A stretch of DNA of 64,000 nucleotides, from NCBI RefSeq assembly GCF_016722765.1, contig NZ_JAEQND010000002.1, positions 1 to 64,000 of the forward strand, written 5' to 3'. Position 1 is the stretch's first letter. Each line of letters begins with the position of its first letter. Shown one piece after another: positions 1 through 7,982 of the stretch. The position numbers were made by a program, and so were the translations under genes. This DNA is from Ramlibacter alkalitolerans. Its GTDB lineage: Bacteria; Pseudomonadota; Gammaproteobacteria; Burkholderiales; Burkholderiaceae_C. The notes under the pieces are model-generated. The model had not been told where the DNA came from. It ran no database searches and worked only from the letters and a program-made list of their open reading frames with translations.

Positions 1-296
1 GGCCCCTCGGCAGTTCCTCGGACCAGACACTTTGCCTAAGTAGCTCTTCCACGCTGACCTCCTTGCACGAAGGGGGTCAATTCCTCGTGTCGTCAAGGGG
101 TCAGTTTCTGGTGTCGCCTGACAGCCAATTCGGGGCGGCTCGCAGGATTCGACGCGATTGTCGGAGCGGAGCCACATCCGCCTTGCTGTTCCAGACCAGC
201 GCGGCGAGCTTCAAGTAAGCTCATCCAAAGGTTTGAACGGCGATCCTGCCAGGGGTCGGATTGCCGACGCCAGCATCCACCGACGAAAGAAAACTG
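1..296. other. non-coding left edge
   Basis: I see no convincing gene here. Short open frames exist on both strands but none has a recognisable product or ribosome binding site. The stretch carries the two short direct repeats listed separately, so it may be the flank or remnant of an insertion element. Confidence 0.45.
73..116. repeat. two 20-bp direct repeats, possible IS-end remnant
   Basis: GGGGTCAattCctcGTGTCG (73-92) is repeated as GGGGTCAgttTctgGTGTCG (97-116) with 17 of 20 bases identical and a period of 24 bp. Short tandem end repeats of this sort are known from IS21-family elements, where they bind the transposase. No transposase gene is visible, so the link to IS21 is inference. 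A related GGGGTCAGTTCC lies on the minus strand at 33072-33083. Confidence 0.35.
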
Positions 297-458
297 ATGT
301 CCATTCTCCAAACGAATCCCATCGTCTTCTTTTGGCGGTGGATACGGTACAAGGTCATGAAGTGGCAGATGAAGAACGTGGATCCCATGTACCCCGACAT
401 GATCAAGTACGTGAAGGACAAGAACGACTTCGAGTCCACCTACGGCACCGGCTGGTAG
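297..458 (+). CDS. small hypothetical protein (53 aa)
   Basis: Unrecognised. The frame opens with MSILQTNPIVFF and ends in GTGW, with an aromatic/basic N-terminal half (FFWRWIRYKVMKW) that could lie on a membrane surface and an acidic, polar C-terminal half. The ATG at 297 is preceded only by a weak purine stretch. An in-frame TTG at 261 would add 12 residues. Codon third positions become G/C-rich only in the second half, so this may be a real small gene or the tail of a damaged one next to the possible IS remnant. Confidence 0.35.
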   Translation: MSILQTNPIVFFWRWIRYKVMKWQMKNVDPMYPDMIKYVKDKNDFESTYGTGW

Positions 459-598
459 GCACCTGGCACCACCCGCCGGTCGCGCGGGCCTGCTGCCAGC
501 CCGCGTGCGGGCGTGCGGGCGTGCGAGTGAGGGGGAACTGGCGAGCCTGCGGAACTCGGGTACGCTTTGCTTTTGCGTCCGATCCGTGAGGCCTCGCC

Positions 599-970
599 AT
601 GAGCATTCCGGTTGATCTGTCCACCCTGGCCGAAGTCCTGGGCCGCTACCGCTTCGCCTACCTGCTCACGTCGAGCGAACGGGGAGCGCCGCATGCCGTC
701 GCCGTCACCGCGGTGCTGCAAGGCGGCGAACTGGTGGTGGCCGAGACCGGGCGCCGCACCCGCGACAACGCCCTGCAGCGGCCCGAGGTGGCCCTCGTGT
801 GGCCGCCGCAGTCGGAGGCGGAGTACTCCCTGATCGTCGACGGAACTGCTGCCGCGGCCGGCGATGGCTTGCGCATCGCGCCGGCGCGCGCCGTGCTGCA
901 CCGGCCGTCGGCGCCGCGCCAGCCGGCCACCCCAGGGGCCTGCGGTTCCGACTGCGTGGAGATTGCGTAG
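599..970 (+). CDS. pyridoxamine 5'-phosphate oxidase-like FMN-binding protein
   Basis: A 123-residue protein resembling the pyridoxamine phosphate oxidase-related split beta-barrel group: an N-terminal helix, then strands FAYLLTSSERGAPHAVAVTA and GELVVAETGRRTRDNA, the region that binds the FMN phosphate in this fold. Members of the group bind FMN or related cofactors, and most have no assigned substrate. The C-terminus is Pro/Ala-rich and has two cysteines. It stands alone, with the oxygenase at 989-1750 converging on it across 18 bp. A specific reaction cannot be assigned. Confidence 0.7.
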   Translation: MSIPVDLSTLAEVLGRYRFAYLLTSSERGAPHAVAVTAVLQGGELVVAETGRRTRDNALQRPEVALVWPPQSEAEYSLIVDGTAAAAGDGLRIAPARAVLHRPSAPRQPATPGACGSDCVEIA

Positions 971-988
971 ACCTCTCGCCGCGGCTTC

Positions 989-1750
989 TCAGGCCGCGTC
1001 GTGGAAGATCAATCCGAGGGTCGTGCGCGTGCCGCTGCAGATGCGGCTGACGCCGTGCCGCATGTTGACGCGATGAAAGCCGCGGCTGCCCCGCACGGGC
1101 CGATGGCTCACCGCGAACACCGCTGCATCGCCCTGCGCCAGGGGCACGACGAGCGGCCGCGATTGCATCCGCGGCCTTTGTTCGGTCAGCACCAGTTCGC
1201 CGCCTTCGAATGCACTTCCGGGCCGCGACAGCAGGATCACGACCTGCAATGGAAAGATGTTCGCACCGTACAGGTCCTGGTGCAGGCAGTTGTAGTCACC
1301 CGCACCATAGCGAAGCATCAGCGGCGTGGCACGCGTCTGGCCGGCGGCGTGGCACTGCTGCAGGTATTCGGCGTGCGAGGGCGGGTAGGCGTGCGCGATC
1401 CCCAGCATCGCATTCCAGCGGTTCGCAGTTGCGGCGAGGTGTCCATAGAACGCGGTGCGAAGCAGCGACAGCACTTGCGGGAGCGGATAGTCGAAGTACT
1501 TGTATTCGCCCCGCCCGAAACCATGCCGTGCCATCACGACTTTGCTGCGAAAGGTGTGCGGGCCAGCGGCGTCGTAGAGGGCCGCCAGGTCTGCGCATTC
1601 CGGCGGCGACAGCAACGCCGGCAGCACGGCCACGCCATCCGCATCGAGTTCCGCATGCGCGCGCGTCCAGTCATGGGCGGCCAGGCGCAGTGCCGGTTCG
1701 GGCGCATGCCTTGCCGCTGCAGGAATCGGGTCGGGATGGAGAGGGGCCAT
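989..1750 (-). CDS. 2-oxoglutarate/Fe(II) oxygenase family protein
   Basis: A 253-residue protein of the COG3826-type 2-oxoglutarate/Fe(II) oxygenases. The iron facial triad is visible as H157-x-D159 (NCLHQDLYG) and a distal histidine at 232 (NMRHGVSR), with downstream arginines that could hold 2-oxoglutarate. The strand VILLSRPGSAFEGGEL is typical of the double-stranded beta-helix. The ATG at 1750 is chosen because the frame further upstream is low-complexity Arg-rich sequence. The physiological substrate of this family is not known to me. The gene is divergent from creA with about 146 bp between starts. Confidence 0.8.
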   Translation of the reverse strand: MAPLHPDPIPAAARHAPEPALRLAAHDWTRAHAELDADGVAVLPALLSPPECADLAALYDAAGPHTFRSKVVMARHGFGRGEYKYFDYPLPQVLSLLRTAFYGHLAATANRWNAMLGIAHAYPPSHAEYLQQCHAAGQTRATPLMLRYGAGDYNCLHQDLYGANIFPLQVVILLSRPGSAFEGGELVLTEQRPRMQSRPLVVPLAQGDAAVFAVSHRPVRGSRGFHRVNMRHGVSRICSGTRTTLGLIFHDAA

Positions 1751-1896
1751 GAGGTGACGATAGGGCCGCCGCGCTGCGCCGACTCGCCGGAACCGGACAC
1801 GTCGTTCCGGCGTCGAGGGCGGCAGTGATCGCCTTCGTCTTGCCAGGCCCGCGCACTCGCTACATTGGCACATCTTAGCCACCACGCAAGACGCAC

Positions 1897-2430
1897 ATGA
1901 ACGCTCCACACGCATGCTCCCGGCCTGTCGCCCACGCTCCGGCCCAGCGCCGCACCGCCTTCACGGGCGCTGCCGTCGCGGCGGCCTGGATGATGACGAG
2001 CCTCTGCGCGAGCGCGGAACAGATCGGCTCCGTCGACACCGTGTTCAAGTTGATCGGCCCCAACCACAAGATCGTGGTCGAGGCGTACGACGATCCGGCT
2101 GTCACCGGCGTCACGTGCCATGTGTCGCGCGCGAAGGCCGGTGGGATCAGCGGCGCCGTCGGGCTGGCGGAGGATCCCAGCGACGCGTCCATCGCCTGTC
2201 GTCAGGTGGGCCCTATCTCCTTTCCCCAGCCTCTTGCGCAGCAGCAGGAGGTCTTCAGCGAGCGCACGTCCATCCTGTTCAAGCGCCTGCGCATCGTGCG
2301 CATCGTCGACAGCAGACGCAACGCGCTCATCTACCTCACGTACTCGGACAAGCTGATCGAAGGCAGCCCGAAGAACAGCATCACGGCCGTTGCAGTCGAC
2401 CGCGCTACGCCCATTCCGGTGAAGCGCTGA
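1897..2430 (+). CDS. creA: CreA family exported protein
   Basis: A 177-residue protein very close to E. coli CreA. It carries the family stretches [52 protein letters not shown] and [14 protein letters not shown]. An N-terminal hydrophobic segment ending near ASA (residue 40) looks like a signal peptide, which suits a periplasmic location. The two cysteines in TCHVS and IACRQ could form a disulfide. The molecular function of CreA is not established despite its catabolite-regulation name. It is transcribed alone. Confidence 0.93.
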   Translation: MNAPHACSRPVAHAPAQRRTAFTGAAVAAAWMMTSLCASAEQIGSVDTVFKLIGPNHKIVVEAYDDPAVTGVTCHVSRAKAGGISGAVGLAEDPSDASIACRQVGPISFPQPLAQQQEVFSERTSILFKRLRIVRIVDSRRNALIYLTYSDKLIEGSPKNSITAVAVDRATPIPVKR

Positions 2431-2526
2431 GGACGGGCGGCTGAACGGATGAAGCTGACCCATTGAACCAGGCTCTGGCATCGGCGACGACTGAGCGAGT
2501 TCCGAATCTGGAACTCGCGCGCAACC

Positions 2527-2865
2527 TCAGCGCCTGAATTCCTCGCACATCTTCGCGGTCTCGGCCGAAGTTTGCAGCTTGCCGTTGGAGCACGCCGAGC
2601 GCGCCGCCTGCACGCATTCCGCTGCCGCGACGTCTTCTTCCTGCCGCGTCTGCCTGCGCAGACCGGGGATGACGAAGGGCCGGAAGGTCTTGCCGCACTG
2701 GCCGCTGATCTTCGGATCCCGGTTGTCCCGCGCCAGGTCCGTCACGACGTTCCAGGCCCGGTAGGCGACGTCGAACGGCGGCGCCGGTGATTCGCACCGT
2801 GCGCCGGGGCTGAGCACCAGGGCGACCGCGAAGGCAGCAGCGGCCCTGCGGCACGCTGCCTTCAT
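2527..2865 (-). CDS. small exported hypothetical protein
   Basis: A 112-residue protein with an N-terminal signal peptide (MKAACRRAAAAFAVALVLSP, probably cleaved before CESPAPP). The mature part has several cysteines (SGQCGKT, AECVQAA, SACSNG, MCEEF), which would fit disulfides in the periplasm. I do not recognise a family. It lies 21 bp downstream of another small exported protein (2887-3309) on the same strand, so the two may be cotranscribed. Confidence 0.65.
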   Translation of the reverse strand: MKAACRRAAAAFAVALVLSPGARCESPAPPFDVAYRAWNVVTDLARDNRDPKISGQCGKTFRPFVIPGLRRQTRQEEDVAAAECVQAARSACSNGKLQTSAETAKMCEEFRR

Positions 2866-2886
2866 GTGCCTCCTCGGGATGGGCTA

Positions 2887-3309
2887 TCAACGATAGCGTG
2901 GATCGTTCGGGAACCGGTCGTACATGTTCGCGACGCCGTCGGCATCGCGGTCGTCGGACGGCCCCAGCGCGTAAGTGCCGGCCACATAGGGGAACAGCTG
3001 CCCATTCTGCTCGATGTACGCAGGCTGGTTGTTGGCGCCGAGATAGACCGTGCGGCCCCACTGGTCGCGGTAGCTGCCGAACTGGTCGATCGGAATCTGC
3101 CGTCCGGCCGCATCGAGCTGGTAGCGCCGCCCATAGGCGTCGGTGTAGATGCCGTTCACGATCGGCACGGGGGCCGATGGCCTGGCGTCGTACGGGACGC
3201 CGAAAATGCGCGAGATGGTGTTCCCCACGCTGTCGATGACGTCGGCCTGCGCAATCCCGCCGATCGCGAACGCCCCCACAGCGATGGCGGACAAGATGGT
3301 CTTCTTCAT
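2887..3309 (-). CDS. exported protein with a C-terminal Asp-rich calcium-type motif
   Basis: A 140-residue protein with a clear signal peptide (MKKTILSAIAVGAFAIGGIAQA). The middle is rich in Tyr, Gly and Gln (IYTDAYGRRYQLDAAGRQI, DQWGRTVYLGANNQPAY) in a loosely repeated strand pattern. The tail DDRDADGVANMYDRFPNDP resembles a thrombospondin type 3 calcium-binding repeat, as found in OmpA-like and surface proteins. Function unknown. The start is well supported by AGGAGTAGCTC just upstream. Confidence 0.7.
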   Translation of the reverse strand: MKKTILSAIAVGAFAIGGIAQADVIDSVGNTISRIFGVPYDARPSAPVPIVNGIYTDAYGRRYQLDAAGRQIPIDQFGSYRDQWGRTVYLGANNQPAYIEQNGQLFPYVAGTYALGPSDDRDADGVANMYDRFPNDPRYR

Positions 3310-3462
3310 GAGCTACTCCTGCGCGGAACGTTCCGCTTGCAGTCATTGCAGCCGGGCGTGCCGCCGCGCGGCAGCGGTGCACCCGCCGACGCCGTGTGCG
3401 CAGATTCGCGCCCGACTGTAGGCGCTGCCGCCTGAGCAGGGCTTTTCGGCGATAGTCCGCGC

Positions 3463-4908
3463 ATGCGCAACCCAAGCAGCGTGCCGGCGCGGCTCGACGC
3501 GCTCCCCTGGTCTCGGTGGCACTGGCGCGTCGTGCTCGCCCTCGGCGTCGCCTGGGTGCTGGACGGGCTGGAAGTGACCATCGTCGGCTCGATCGGCAGC
3601 GTGCTGGAACGCCCGGACACGCTCGCGTTGACGGCCGCCCAGATCGGCTGGTCCGGCTCGGTCTATGTGGCCGGTGCCGTGGCCGGCGCGCTGCTGTTCG
3701 GGCGGCTGGCCGACCGGCTCGGGCGCAAGCGCCTGTTCCTGCTCACGCTGCTCGTGTACATGGGCGCGACCGTCGCCACCGCCTTCACGCAGGGATTCGA
3801 TGGCTTCGCGCTGTGCCGCTTCATCACGGGCGTGGGGATCGGCGGCGAATACGCGGCGATCAATTCGGCCATCGACGAACTGATTCCGGCCCGGGTGCGC
3901 GGCCGCGTCAATCTCGCCATCAACGGCAGCTTCTGGATCGGCGCGGCGGCGGGCGCCGTCGTGAGCCTGGTGCTGCTCGATCCGCGCGTGCTCGGGCCGC
4001 AGGGCTGGCGCGCCGGCTTCCTGCTCGGGGCGGTGCTGGCCGTGGCGATCCTCCTGGTTCGGCGCCAGGTGCCGGAAAGCCCGCGCTGGCTGCTCGCGCA
4101 CGGTCGTGCCGGGGAAGCCGAAGCCATCGTGGCGGCGATCGAGCGGGAAGCCGGCGCGTCGAAGGCCGCGTCGGCCGAAACAGGCGCACCTGCTGCGATG
4201 AGCTGCTCGCGCGCGGGCGTGGTCCCCTCGCTGCGCGAGGTCGCGCACGTGCTGGTGCGCCGCTATCCGCAGCGCAGCGCCGTCGTGCTGGCCCTCATGG
4301 TCTCGCAGGCCTTCTTCTACAACGCCATCTTCTTCACGTACGCGCTGGTGCTCACGCGCTTCTACGCCGTCGACGCCGCGCGTGTCGGCCTGTACATCCT
4401 GCCGTTTGCGGCGGGCAACGTGCTGGGGCCGCTGTTGCTGGGGCCCTTGTTCGACCGCGTCGGCCGCCGCGTGATGATCACGCTCACCTACGCGCTGTCG
4501 GGCGTGGGCCTGCTCGCGACCGGCGTGGCCTTCCTCTCCGGCGTGCTCGGTGCGGGGACGCAGACCCTGGCGTGGTCGGGCGTGTTCTTCCTCGCCTCGG
4601 CCGCTGCGAGCTCCGCCTATCTCACGGTCAGCGAGGTCTTCCCGCTCGAGATGCGCGCCCTGTCGATCTCGATCTTCTATGCGGTCGGCACCGGTGCCGG
4701 CGGCTTCGCTGCGCCGGCCCTGTTCGGCGCGCTGATCGAAACCGGCAGCCGGGGGAATGTGTTCATCGGATACGCCGTCGGCGCCGCGCTGGTCATCGTT
4801 GCCGCAGGTGTGGCGTGGCGCTACGCCGTCGACGCCGAACGCAAGCCGCTGGAGGAGGTGGCGCCGCCGCTGGGTGGGCTGCGCGATGGTGGCGGCAAGG
4901 AGAAGTGA
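3463..4908 (+). CDS. MFS transporter, metabolite:H+ symporter type
   Basis: A 481-residue, twelve-helix major facilitator. The first helix has WVLDGLEVTIVG, like the DG-x-D/E signature of aromatic-acid and related H+ symporters. The loop 2-3 motif GRLADRLGRKR is at residues 80-90, and VPESPRWLLAHGRAGEAEA follows helix 6. The central loop is Ala/Ser-rich. Its place beside a MarR regulator and an aromatic-type hydroxylase operon suggests import of an aromatic or organic acid, but the substrate is inference. The MarR gene converges on it, with 18 bp between the stops. Confidence 0.85.
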   Translation: MRNPSSVPARLDALPWSRWHWRVVLALGVAWVLDGLEVTIVGSIGSVLERPDTLALTAAQIGWSGSVYVAGAVAGALLFGRLADRLGRKRLFLLTLLVYMGATVATAFTQGFDGFALCRFITGVGIGGEYAAINSAIDELIPARVRGRVNLAINGSFWIGAAAGAVVSLVLLDPRVLGPQGWRAGFLLGAVLAVAILLVRRQVPESPRWLLAHGRAGEAEAIVAAIEREAGASKAASAETGAPAAMSCSRAGVVPSLREVAHVLVRRYPQRSAVVLALMVSQAFFYNAIFFTYALVLTRFYAVDAARVGLYILPFAAGNVLGPLLLGPLFDRVGRRVMITLTYALSGVGLLATGVAFLSGVLGAGTQTLAWSGVFFLASAAASSAYLTVSEVFPLEMRALSISIFYAVGTGAGGFAAPALFGALIETGSRGNVFIGYAVGAALVIVAAGVAWRYAVDAERKPLEEVAPPLGGLRDGGGKEK

Positions 4909-4926
4909 CGGAAGCGCCCACCCGTT

Positions 4927-5367
4927 TCACCCCTGCCGCGTCAGCTGCCGCGCCCGCGCTTCCACCTTCTCGAGGGCACTGGCAAGCACGGCCTGTTCCT
5001 CCGCGGTGAGGTCGGACAGCAGGTACTCCTCGCGCGCCTGCACCATGGGCCCGATCTTGCGGTACAGCGCCGTGCCGGCGGGGAGCAGGCGCACGCGCCA
5101 GGCGCGGCCATCCTCGGGGTCCGGCGAGCGGGCCACCAGGCCATTGGCTTCGAGCCGTGCGAGTGCGCGGCTCACCTGCATCTTCTCGAGCGTCGTGCGC
5201 TCCTTCACGTCGGACGTGCGCACCTCGCCCTGGTCCGCCAGGGCAGAGAGCACCCGCCATTCGTCGCGCGTGAGCGAGAAGCGCTCGCCATACACCTGCG
5301 CGGTCGCCAGGCTGACCTGTTCCGCCAGCACGGCCAGGCGGTAGGGGAAGAACTTTTCGAGCTCCAT
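4927..5367 (-). CDS. MarR family transcriptional regulator
   Basis: A 146-residue winged-helix regulator. The DNA-binding part runs from about residue 30 to 95 (SLTRDEWRVLSALADQGEVR, recognition helix region LEKMQVSRALARLEANGLV, wing DPEDGRAWRVRLLPAG), flanked by dimerisation helices. It is divergent from the VOC/hydroxylase operon at 5560. A perfect 7-bp inverted repeat at 5522-5539 in the shared region is its likely operator. MarR proteins of this kind usually repress and are released by phenolic ligands. The ATG at 5367 fits the family length; an in-frame GTG lies 27 bp upstream. Confidence 0.9.
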   Translation of the reverse strand: MELEKFFPYRLAVLAEQVSLATAQVYGERFSLTRDEWRVLSALADQGEVRTSDVKERTTLEKMQVSRALARLEANGLVARSPDPEDGRAWRVRLLPAGTALYRKIGPMVQAREEYLLSDLTAEEQAVLASALEKVEARARQLTRQG

Positions 5368-5483
5368 CCGACGAATCGTATCAGCTGTGACGATCTCGCG
5401 GGCGCTGCCCGTCGGCGCGGCGGGAAAGGGACCTGCCTGCGGTCGTGGCAGCACGTGCGGATACCGTTCGTCGTTTGTTGATC

Positions 5484-5497
5484 GCAAACGCACTTGC
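5484..5497. promoter_or_regulatory. IclR-type operator upstream of the VOC/hydroxylase operon
   Basis: GCAAACGCacTTGC matches the perfect palindrome GCAAACGCGTTTGC found at 11318-11331 in 12 of 14 positions. It overlaps the -35 element of the operon promoter. A second overlapping inverted repeat, GTTTG-N7-CAAAC (5473-5489), shares its left half. Control by the IclR protein at 11393 is inferred from this similarity. Confidence 0.5.
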
Positions 5498-5522
5498 AGG
5501 GAACGGAAGGTGCCGCTAGCAT
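5494..5522 (+). promoter_or_regulatory. sigma-70 promoter of the VOC/hydroxylase operon
   Basis: TTGCAG (5494-5499) and TAGCAT (5517-5522) are separated by 17 bp. Each matches the consensus in four of six positions. The start codon at 5560 is 38 bp further on. One candidate regulator site overlaps each end of this promoter. Confidence 0.5.
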
Positions 5523-5539
5523 GGTAACTCCCGTTACCA
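5522..5539. promoter_or_regulatory. MarR-type operator palindrome
   Basis: TGGTAAC-TCCC-GTTACCA is a perfect inverted repeat with 7-bp arms and a 4-bp spacer, a common geometry for MarR operators. It begins at the last base of the -10 box and covers the expected transcription start of the operon at 5560, a position suited to repression. The adjacent divergent MarR gene is the natural candidate for the bound protein. Confidence 0.6.
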
Positions 5540-5559
5540 ACCAGCCTCGAGGAGTCACC

Positions 5560-6099
5560 ATGAAAGTCCAGCGCATCCACCACGTCGCCTACCGCTGCCG
5601 CGACGCCCGCGAGACCGTCGAGTGGTATCGCAAGCACCTGAACATGGAGTTCGTGCTGGCGATCGCCGAAGACCGCGTGCCTTCCACCAAGGCGCCGGAC
5701 CCGTACATGCACCTGTTCATGGACGCCGGCAACGGGAACGTCCTGGCCTTCTTCGAGATCCCCAACTCCCCGCCCATGGGGCGCGACCCCAGCACGCCGG
5801 ACTGGGTCCAGCACATCGCCTTCAAGGTGGATGGCGACGAATCCGTCCTGGTGGAAGCCAAGGCGCGCCTGGAAGCGGCCGGCATCGAGGTGGTGGGGAT
5901 CACCGACCACACGATCTTCAAGTCGATCTACTTCCGCGACCCGAACGGACACCGGCTCGAGCTGGTCGTCGACACGGCGACGCCGGAGCAGAGCAAGATG
6001 CTGGACGACGTGAAGTGGGAAATGCTGGAGGAGTGGTCGCGCACGAAGCGCGCCCCCAAGCAGGCAGCGTGGATGCACGAGAAAGAACTGGCGGCCTGA
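5560..6099 (+). CDS. VOC (glyoxalase/extradiol dioxygenase fold) family protein
   Basis: A 179-residue single-module protein of the vicinal oxygen chelate fold. Possible metal ligands are H7 or H8 (RIHHVAYRC), the histidine of WVQHIAFKVD and the glutamate of GHRLELVVD, the 2-His-1-Glu set of VOC metalloenzymes. VOC proteins include extradiol dioxygenases, glyoxalases and isomerases, so sequence alone does not give the reaction. It is first in an operon with an FAD hydroxylase (8-bp gap) and DUF2783, so it probably acts on a hydroxylated aromatic intermediate. The ATG at 5560 follows CGAGGAGTCACC; the in-frame ATG at 5521 would lie inside the -10 box. Confidence 0.82.
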   Translation: MKVQRIHHVAYRCRDARETVEWYRKHLNMEFVLAIAEDRVPSTKAPDPYMHLFMDAGNGNVLAFFEIPNSPPMGRDPSTPDWVQHIAFKVDGDESVLVEAKARLEAAGIEVVGITDHTIFKSIYFRDPNGHRLELVVDTATPEQSKMLDDVKWEMLEEWSRTKRAPKQAAWMHEKELAA

Positions 6100-6106
6100 G
6101 TCGGCG

Positions 6107-7729
6107 ATGCAGAAGACCTACACCTATCCCGAGTTCGCGTACCGGCAGTCCGAAGAGCAGCGCCTGGGCGTCACGAGGCGCCACCCGGTGGTGATCGTCG
6201 GCGCCGGGCCGATCGGATTGACCGCCGCCCTGGAGTGCGCCAGCCGCGGCATCCCCGCCGTGCTGCTGGATGACAACAACACGGTCAGCGTCGGTTCGCG
6301 CGCGGTGTGCTACGCCAAGCGGCCCCTGGAGATCTGGGACCGTCTCGGCGTCGGCGAGGCCATGGTGCGCAAGGGCGTGAGCTGGAACGTGGGCAAGGTC
6401 TTCTTCCACGACGACCTCGTCTACCAGTTCGACCTGCTGCCGGAAGAGGGGCACAAGATGCCCGCGATGATCAACCTGCAGCAGTACTACCTGGAGGAAT
6501 TCCTGGTCGAAGCCTGCGATAAGAGCGGCTTGGTGGACCTGCGCTGGAAGCACAAGCTGATCAGCCTGTCGCAGGAAGCCGACCACGCCAGGCTCACCCT
6601 GGAAACGCCGGACGGCATCTTCCAGGTGGAGGCGGACTGGGTGATCGCCTGCGACGGCGCCAACAGCGACACGCGCAAGATGGTGGGCGCCGAATTCACC
6701 GGCCAGTTCTTCCAGGACCGCTTCCTGATCGCGGACGTCGTGATGAAGGCCGAATTCCCGACGGAGCGCTGGTTCTGGTTCGATCCGCCCTTCCATCGCG
6801 GCCAGAGCGTGCTGCTGCACCGGCAATGCGAGAACGTCTGGCGCATCGATTTCCAGCTCGGGTGGGAAGCCGACCCGGCGGAGGAGAAGAAGCCCGAGAA
6901 CGTGATCCCTCGCATCCAGGCGATGCTCGGGCCGGACGTCGAGTTCGAGCTGGAGTGGGTCTCCGTGTACCAGTTCGCCTGCCGCCGCATCGACAAGTTC
7001 CGCTACGACCGCGTGCTGTTCGCCGGCGACGCCGCGCACCAGGTGTCGCCGTTCGGCGCCCGCGGCGCGAACACCGGCGTGCAGGACGTGGACAACCTCG
7101 TGTGGAAGCTCAAGCTCGTGCTCGATGGCCAGGCGCCCGAGACGCTGCTCGACTCCTACCACGAGGAGCGCGCGTTCGCCGCCGACGACAACCTGCTGAA
7201 CTCCACTCGGTCGACGGACTTCATCACGCCCAAGAGCCGCGGCAGCCGCGTGCTGCGCGATGCGGTGCTGCAACTCGCGGAAGAACAGGCGTTCGCGCGC
7301 AAGCTCGTGAACAGCGGGCGGCTCTCGACGCCCACGCCTTACGTCGCGTCTTCGCTCAACACACCGGACGAAGAGAGCTTTGCCGGTGCGATGCAGCCCG
7401 GGACCAACTGTGCCGACGCGCCGGTGAAGCGCCGGGGCGAGAAGCTCTGGTTCCTGAACCAGCTGCCCGCCGGCTTCGCCCTCGTGGTGTTCGCGCCCGA
7501 GGCGCCGCTGCCGCAGGTGAGCATCGGCGACGTGAGCGCGCAGGTCGTGTGCGTGGGCCGCGACTTCAGCGATGCGGAAGGCCTGCTCGGACAACGCTAC
7601 GACGCCCAGCCCGGCACCGTCTACCTGCTGCGTCCCGACCGCCACGTGGCGGCGCGCTGGCGCAGCTTCGATGCCGCGCGCATCCGCGCCGCGCTGGCGC
7701 GCGCCTGCAACCTGAAGGAACCGGCATGA
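6107..7729 (+). CDS. FAD-dependent aromatic hydroxylase (MhpA-like)
   Basis: A 540-residue class A flavoprotein monooxygenase of the 3-(3-hydroxyphenyl)propionate hydroxylase-like group. The FAD-binding GAGPIG is at residues 32-37, a DG motif lies in VIACDGANSDTR, and the GD motif GDAAHQVSPFGARGANTG begins near residue 307. The C-terminal thioredoxin-like part (after about 420) is usual for this group. Such enzymes use NAD(P)H and O2 to hydroxylate a phenolic ring. The stop overlaps the start of the DUF2783 gene as ATGA, so the two are probably translationally coupled. The exact phenolic substrate is not determined. Confidence 0.88.
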   Translation: MQKTYTYPEFAYRQSEEQRLGVTRRHPVVIVGAGPIGLTAALECASRGIPAVLLDDNNTVSVGSRAVCYAKRPLEIWDRLGVGEAMVRKGVSWNVGKVFFHDDLVYQFDLLPEEGHKMPAMINLQQYYLEEFLVEACDKSGLVDLRWKHKLISLSQEADHARLTLETPDGIFQVEADWVIACDGANSDTRKMVGAEFTGQFFQDRFLIADVVMKAEFPTERWFWFDPPFHRGQSVLLHRQCENVWRIDFQLGWEADPAEEKKPENVIPRIQAMLGPDVEFELEWVSVYQFACRRIDKFRYDRVLFAGDAAHQVSPFGARGANTGVQDVDNLVWKLKLVLDGQAPETLLDSYHEERAFAADDNLLNSTRSTDFITPKSRGSRVLRDAVLQLAEEQAFARKLVNSGRLSTPTPYVASSLNTPDEESFAGAMQPGTNCADAPVKRRGEKLWFLNQLPAGFALVVFAPEAPLPQVSIGDVSAQVVCVGRDFSDAEGLLGQRYDAQPGTVYLLRPDRHVAARWRSFDAARIRAALARACNLKEPA

Positions 7730-7917
7730 CCCTCCAGCTCCAACCCAACATCCCCGACCCGGACGGCTTCTACCAGGAGCTGATCGGCATGCAGCGCGAC
7801 CTCGACGAGGAGCAGGCGGCGCTGTTCCAGGCGCGGCTCCTTCTCGTGCTGGCGAATCACGTGGGCGACCGCGCGGTGCTGACCGCGGCGATGGAGGTGG
7901 CGCGCCGCGCAGGCTGA
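7726..7917 (+). CDS. DUF2783 family protein
   Basis: A 63-residue helical protein (QPNIPDPDGFYQELIGMQRD, LFQARLLLVLANHVGD) matching the DUF2783 pattern as I know it. This family is typically found just behind FAD-dependent aromatic hydroxylases. Its start overlaps the hydroxylase stop (ATGA). The role is unknown; a small partner or stabilising subunit of the hydroxylase is a reasonable guess from the linkage. A strong bidirectional terminator follows after 20 bp. Confidence 0.8.
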   Translation: MTLQLQPNIPDPDGFYQELIGMQRDLDEEQAALFQARLLLVLANHVGDRAVLTAAMEVARRAG

Positions 7918-7937
7918 CGCAAAGCGCACGAACAGAA

Positions 7938-7967
7938 AAACCCCAGCGTCCTGCGACGCTGGGGTTT
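7938..7967. terminator. bidirectional intrinsic terminator
   Basis: A 13-bp perfect stem AAACCCCAGCGTC / GACGCTGGGGTTT closes a CTGC loop and is followed by TTTCTT on the plus strand and preceded by an A-run for the minus strand. It lies between the convergent DUF2783 gene and fumarylacetoacetase. Confidence 0.9.
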
Positions 7968-7982
7968 CTTCGTTGGAGCGGC

